From NCBI RefSeq assembly GCF_000472525.1, contig NZ_AWZT01000056.1, positions 1 through 38,663 of the forward strand: DNA of 38,663 bases. Reading direction: 5' to 3'. The translations under genes were made by a program, and so were the position numbers. The notes under the pieces are model-generated. The model was given only the letters and a program-made list of their open reading frames with translations. It did not search any database and was not told the origin of the DNA. Shown in pieces: positions 35,288-38,663 of this stretch (the first letter of the stretch is position 1; each line of letters opens with the position of its first letter). The stretch is from Paraburkholderia dilworthii. GTDB lineage: Bacteria > Pseudomonadota > Gammaproteobacteria > Burkholderiales > Burkholderiaceae.

Positions 35288-36265
35288 TCAGAGCCAGCCG
35301 GCCTTGCGAAAGCGCCAATAGAGAAAGATGTCGACGGTCAGCATGATGGCAAGGCACAGCGGATAGCCGTAGCGGAAATGCAGCTCGGGAATATTCTGGA
35401 AATTCATGCCGTAAATCCCGGCGATCATGGTCGGCACCGCGAACAGCGCGGCGAACGAACCGAGCCTTTTGGTCACTTCGTTCTCGGCCAGCGAGATCAT
35501 GCCGAGGTTCACCTGCACCGCGGTCACGACCATTTCGCGCCGGCCGTCGATGATGCGCACGATCCGTTCGAGGTGATCGTAGACATCGCGAAAGTACGCC
35601 TGCATGCCTTCGCACACGCTCGGAATGCGGCCGCCCGTCAGTTTGCTGATCGCCTCCTGCAACGGCGCGATGTGATGCTGAAGAATCACGAGGCGCCGTT
35701 TCAACGAATACAGATCCTGAATGATTGCGCGCGAGGCAGCCGAGTCGTTGCGCTCGAAAATGCGGTCTTCGATTGCTTCGATCTCCGTATTCATCGCCTC
35801 GATGATCGGGAAATAACGGTCGACGATGTCGTCGGCGAGCGCATACAGCACGAATGCCGAGCCCGCCTTCAGCAACTGCGGCTCGCGCTCGCAGCGCGCC
35901 CGCACGTTCTGAAAGCCCGCGCGCGTGCCGCGCCGCACCGACAGCACATAGTTCGCTCCGACGAATACATCGACTTCGCCGATCAGCAGTTCGCAATCCT
36001 CGTCCATCTCGACCGTGTGCATCACCGCGAACAGCGACTCGCCGTATTCCTCGATCTTCGGACGCTGATGACCGTTCTGCGCGTCTTCGATTGCAAGGTC
36101 GTGCAAACCGAACTCGTGTTTCATCACGGCGAGCTCGCCCGGCCCCGGGTCTTTCAGCGCTACCCATACGAAACACTCGGGCCGGGCCACATAGTCGCTG
36201 ATGCTATCGATGTCGATGTCTGCCAGCTTCCGGCCGTCCTGATAGGCGGCGCAATTGATCAGCAT
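35288..36265 (-). CDS. corA: CorA-type Mg2+/Co2+ channel
   Basis: A 325-aa inner-membrane channel for Mg2+, sometimes Co2+ or Ni2+. It has a long cytosolic N-terminal domain, the stalk helix, and two C-terminal membrane helices with the selectivity signature YGMNF (GMN at 286-288). The basic C-terminus RFRKAGWL follows. ATG 36265 (MLINCAAYQDG) is preceded by AGGGT; the frame continues to 36355 but without support. It is monocistronic, and divergent from the small protein/kinase pair. I see no leader structure that would suggest a magnesium riboswitch. Confidence 0.95.
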   Translation of the reverse strand: MLINCAAYQDGRKLADIDIDSISDYVARPECFVWVALKDPGPGELAVMKHEFGLHDLAIEDAQNGHQRPKIEEYGESLFAVMHTVEMDEDCELLIGEVDVFVGANYVLSVRRGTRAGFQNVRARCEREPQLLKAGSAFVLYALADDIVDRYFPIIEAMNTEIEAIEDRIFERNDSAASRAIIQDLYSLKRRLVILQHHIAPLQEAISKLTGGRIPSVCEGMQAYFRDVYDHLERIVRIIDGRREMVVTAVQVNLGMISLAENEVTKRLGSFAALFAVPTMIAGIYGMNFQNIPELHFRYGYPLCLAIMLTVDIFLYWRFRKAGWL

Positions 36266-36493
36266 GTTGATTACCCTGAAAGCGGAATAGAACGGGCCGG
36301 CAGCGCCGTGCGTATGCCGAGCCGGTCCGCATGAATGGAGTGCGATAGCCGCCATGTTAAGGGCTGTCGGCAGCGCTCATGTATCGAATTGTTAAACGCG
36401 GCCAACGTCTAGCATCGACGCTTGCACCGGACCTTGCATGCCGCCGCGTTCTTCTTCATGATCGCTGCAAGGGGCAACAGCAAGGAGACCGCA

Positions 36494-36634
36494 ATGTGGC
36501 ATTTAATCGCGATTCCCGGCATTGGCGCGGCGCTGGGGTTTCGCATCGTCGACGCGATGAGCCTAGAAGCGAACGGCAAGTTCGCGCGCGAGCCGCAACG
36601 CGCGGCAACTCGAACGGAAGGCAGGTCTTCGTGA
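36494..36634 (+). CDS. Small protein with hydrophobic N-terminus, 46 aa
   Basis: ATG 36494 follows AAGGAGA with good spacing. The N-terminus MWHLIAIPGIGAALGFRI is hydrophobic but short for a membrane span; the rest is charged. The stop (TGA) overlaps the GTG start of the next gene as GTGA, which argues that both are translated as a pair. Family unknown to me. Confidence 0.6.
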   Translation: MWHLIAIPGIGAALGFRIVDAMSLEANGKFAREPQRAATRTEGRSS

Positions 36635-37209
36635 GCCGGCTGGTTTTCATTTGCGGTCACGCGGGCACCGGCAAAACCACGCTCGCGAAGAAACTGATCG
36701 GCCCGCTGATGAAAGCAGCGGCCGAGCCGTTCTGCCTGCTCGACAAGGACACGCTCTACGGCGGCTATAGCGCGGCTGCAATGCGCATGCTGACCGGCGA
36801 CCCGAACGATCGCGACAGCCCGCTTTTTCTGCAACATCTGCGTGAGCCGGAGTATCGCGGTCTCGTCGACACCGCGCGCGACAATCTCGAACTCGGCATC
36901 AGCGCGCTGGTGGTCGGGCCGCTCTCACGCGAAGTCCGCGAGCGGCGACTTTTCGATCGCGCGTGGCTCGGTATCGGCGAAGAAGTCAACGTGCGAGTCG
37001 TGTGGGTGCATGTGTCGGAAGAAGCCGCGCATCGACGGATCGTGGCGCGCGCCAATCCGAACGACGCGTATAAGCTCGCGCATTGGGACGAGTACCGGCA
37101 GCGGCGCTTCGTGCCATCCGGCGACATGTGCGACGATCTGCTGATGTTCGACAACACCGCGCCGGGCGCGGCGGACCATGACGCGTTGCTCGCGCACGTT
37201 CTTGGTTAA
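36631..37209 (+). CDS. P-loop kinase-like ATPase, 192 aa
   Basis: A GTG start at 36631 overlaps the 46-aa gene stop; GGAAGGCAGG lies upstream. Walker A is GHAGTGKTT (9-17), followed by LLDKDTLYGG, a substrate-side Asp typical of the AAA_33/gluconate- or nucleoside-kinase-like group, and later VVWVHVSEEAAHRRIVARAN with LID-like arginines. The likely activity is phosphorylation of a small molecule; the substrate is unknown. A longer frame to 36379 exists but its extra residues are not protein-like. Not in a recognised pathway context. Confidence 0.86.
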   Translation: MSRLVFICGHAGTGKTTLAKKLIGPLMKAAAEPFCLLDKDTLYGGYSAAAMRMLTGDPNDRDSPLFLQHLREPEYRGLVDTARDNLELGISALVVGPLSREVRERRLFDRAWLGIGEEVNVRVVWVHVSEEAAHRRIVARANPNDAYKLAHWDEYRQRRFVPSGDMCDDLLMFDNTAPGAADHDALLAHVLG

Positions 37210-37291
37210 CCGCAAGCCGCGTCCGGAACGATGCCGCAGTGGCCTGCTTGGCGGCCGCGTCGAAGCGATAACCAGGCGAAACCAGACAAAC

Positions 37292-37318
37292 AAAAAAACG
37301 CCCCGCATGCGGGGCGTT
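37292..37318 (-). terminator. Intrinsic terminator of the saccharopine dehydrogenase-like gene
   Basis: A 22-bp perfect palindrome (AACGCCCCGC and its complement) is followed on the minus strand by seven T residues. It may also end the kinase transcript from the other side, where the T run is poorer. Confidence 0.82.
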
Positions 37319-37341
37319 CCTGCTTCTATCGACAACGCTTG

Positions 37342-38448
37342 TCAGACCGTCGCCGCGCTTTGCAGCGACTCCAACGCCTGCCCTTCGTACAGCCGGCCGA
37401 AGCGATTACTCAGGAAATCGTGCAGCGACACCTGCTCCTGACGCACGAAGCCGCGTTGCGGCAGCTTCTTTTCACGGAACAGATCCAGCACCGCGCACAT
37501 CGCGCCCGCCGTGGTGATCTGGATCGCGCTCATCGGCACACCGCAAACCGTCTTCGCGAAGATCTTGCGCGTGAACACTTCCTGCACGAGTTGACCGTCG
37601 CGCATGCCGCTTACGGTGATGAATACGAGCACCACGTCCTGCGCGGTGGACGGCACCGAACGGCGCATGATCGTTTTCAGCGTATCGCGGTCGCTCGAAA
37701 GACGCAGGTCTTCGAGCAGGAATTGCATCAGATTGCGGTGGCCCGGATAGCGCACCGACTTGTAATCGAGCGACTCGACGCGGCCGGACAGCGTTTCACA
37801 CAGCGTGCCTAGACCGCCCGACGTGTTGAAGGCTTCATACTCGATGCCGTCGAGCGAAAAATGTTCGAGGCCTTCGAGCGGCTGCACCCACTGCGTGCGG
37901 CTGTCGCGGATCGCTTCACAAGGCTGGCAGTATTCGTTGATGAGACCGTCCACGCTCCACGTCAGGTTGTACTTGAGTGCATTGGTCGGGAACTCGGGCA
38001 GCGCGCCGACGCGCATCTTGACATCGCGGATTTCCGTGAAGCGGTTGGCCAGTTCGTGCGCGGCAATGCCGATAAAACCAGGGGCGAGGCCGCACTGCGG
38101 CATAAATGCGTGATCGGCATCGTCGGCGATTGCGCGGATCGCGTGAGTGGCGCGTACGTCCTCGGTCAGATCGAAATAATGGACGCCCGCTCCCTTCGCG
38201 GCGGCGGCCACGTTCACCGCGAGGTAATACGGCAGCGCGTTGACGAGCGCGTCGAAGCCATGAACCGCGGCGCGCAGCGTGGCGGCATCGGCGGAATCCA
38301 CACGGCGGGTTGAAATGCCCTGTGCCGCGAGTTTGTCGAGCGCGTGCTGATCGCGGTCGAACGCGACCACGTCATAGTCGCCGGTTTCGCGCAGCATATG
38401 GGCGATGGTGTGACCGATCAGACCTGCACCAACGATGGCTACTTTCAT
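37342..38448 (-). CDS. Saccharopine dehydrogenase-family oxidoreductase (LYS9/lysine 6-dehydrogenase-like)
   Basis: A 368-aa NAD(P)-dependent enzyme. The Rossmann motif VGAGLIGHTIAHML begins at residue 6, with Asp in VVAFDRDQHA. The Sacchrp_dh_NADP core contains HYFDLTEDVRATHAI and MPQCGLAPGFIGIAAHELA; the C-terminal dimerisation part ends SLQSAATV. Relatives act on saccharopine, on lysine or in related amino-acid routes; the exact substrate is not certain. ATG 38448 follows AAGGAGAAGA at 38451-38460. The hairpin repeat array starts at the next base, inside the expected leader. Confidence 0.9.
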   Translation of the reverse strand: MKVAIVGAGLIGHTIAHMLRETGDYDVVAFDRDQHALDKLAAQGISTRRVDSADAATLRAAVHGFDALVNALPYYLAVNVAAAAKGAGVHYFDLTEDVRATHAIRAIADDADHAFMPQCGLAPGFIGIAAHELANRFTEIRDVKMRVGALPEFPTNALKYNLTWSVDGLINEYCQPCEAIRDSRTQWVQPLEGLEHFSLDGIEYEAFNTSGGLGTLCETLSGRVESLDYKSVRYPGHRNLMQFLLEDLRLSSDRDTLKTIMRRSVPSTAQDVVLVFITVSGMRDGQLVQEVFTRKIFAKTVCGVPMSAIQITTAGAMCAVLDLFREKKLPQRGFVRQEQVSLHDFLSNRFGRLYEGQALESLQSAATV

Positions 38449-38460
38449 GTTCTTCTCCTT

Positions 38461-38663
38461 TGTCGAGCAGAGTTAGCGCTTTAGCGCTTAGTCTGGTCCC
38501 ATGCACAGCTGTCGAGCAGAGTTAGCGCTTTAGCTGTCGGTCGGAGTTCGCGCTTCAGCGCGTTACTCCGGCCCCATGCAAAGCACTTGGTCTGGTCCCA
38601 TGCACAGCTGTCGACCAGAGTTAGCGCTTTAGCTGTCGGTCGGAGTTCGCGCTTTAGCGCGTT
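38461..38663. repeat. Array of about 50-bp hairpin repeats, nested, reaching the window end
   Basis: Unit A (38461-38509, 49 bp) starts TGTCGAGCAGAGTTAGCGCT and ends CATGCACAGC. From 38510 a 99-bp composite follows: the first 25 bp of A, a related 50-bp unit B (TGTCGGTCGGAGTTCGCGCT to CATGCAAAGC), then the last 24 bp of A. A second composite starts at 38609 and is cut by the window end. Each unit has a stem with a TTTA or TTCA loop. Confidence 0.9.

Overview
The window looks like chromosomal DNA from a Burkholderiaceae bacterium, probably Paraburkholderia or Burkholderia. The evidence is high GC with GC-rich third codon positions, many paralogous MFS transporters and chemoreceptors, and family members typical of that group (KgtP, MprF with AcvB/VirJ, PrkA-YeaH-SpoVR). 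This is inference from composition and gene families; no marker gene is present. Most of the window is housekeeping or metabolic. I see no integrase, transposase, CRISPR array, tRNA or rRNA.

Left end (1-4.6 kb, minus strand). The start of ilvA (threonine ammonia-lyase) is preceded by an apparent isoleucine attenuator: a 24-codon Ile-rich leader ORF, a sequence in its last codons that can pair with the terminator, and an intrinsic terminator. Upstream of this is a translationally coupled mprF-acvB pair (aminoacyl-phosphatidylglycerol synthase/flippase plus a periplasmic hydrolase).

4.6-16.6 kb. Two small genes converge on a shared terminator. They are followed by an MFS exporter, a YetF-like membrane protein, a glycine-zipper secreted protein, a ferredoxin-NADP reductase, an AhpD-like protein, a chemoreceptor divergent from a second MFS exporter across an operator-like inverted repeat, a LysR regulator, a small hydrophilic protein, a GT2 glycosyltransferase and a conserved-looking 73-aa protein.

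16.6-26 kb. kgtP (alpha-ketoglutarate permease) is followed by a solitary GSU2403-type nucleotidyltransferase-fold gene. Its promoter is embedded in three GGTATAA-type repeats. Next is the stress operon prkA(yeaG)-yeaH-spoVR(ycgB) on the minus strand, with an 887-nt gene-free stretch upstream of prkA, then a 2-keto-4-pentenoate hydratase-like gene.

26-35 kb. A second chemoreceptor ends in a CheR/CheB tether pentapeptide. The ribose-type operon rbsB-rbsA-rbsC-rbsR-rbsK follows, read on the minus strand. It has a sigma70-type promoter with a perfect 14-bp LacI-family palindrome just after the -10, and an unusual decaying hexanucleotide repeat between rbsB and rbsA.

35-38.7 kb. corA (minus) is divergent from a small membrane-type protein coupled by a GTGA overlap to a P-loop kinase-like protein. 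A saccharopine dehydrogenase-like gene (minus) follows. Its Shine-Dalgarno sequence directly abuts an array of about 50-bp hairpin repeats, some nested, that runs off the right end.

The most unusual items are the ilvA attenuator, the nested hairpin repeat array, the hexamer tract inside the ribose operon and the solitary nucleotidyltransferase with its operator cluster.
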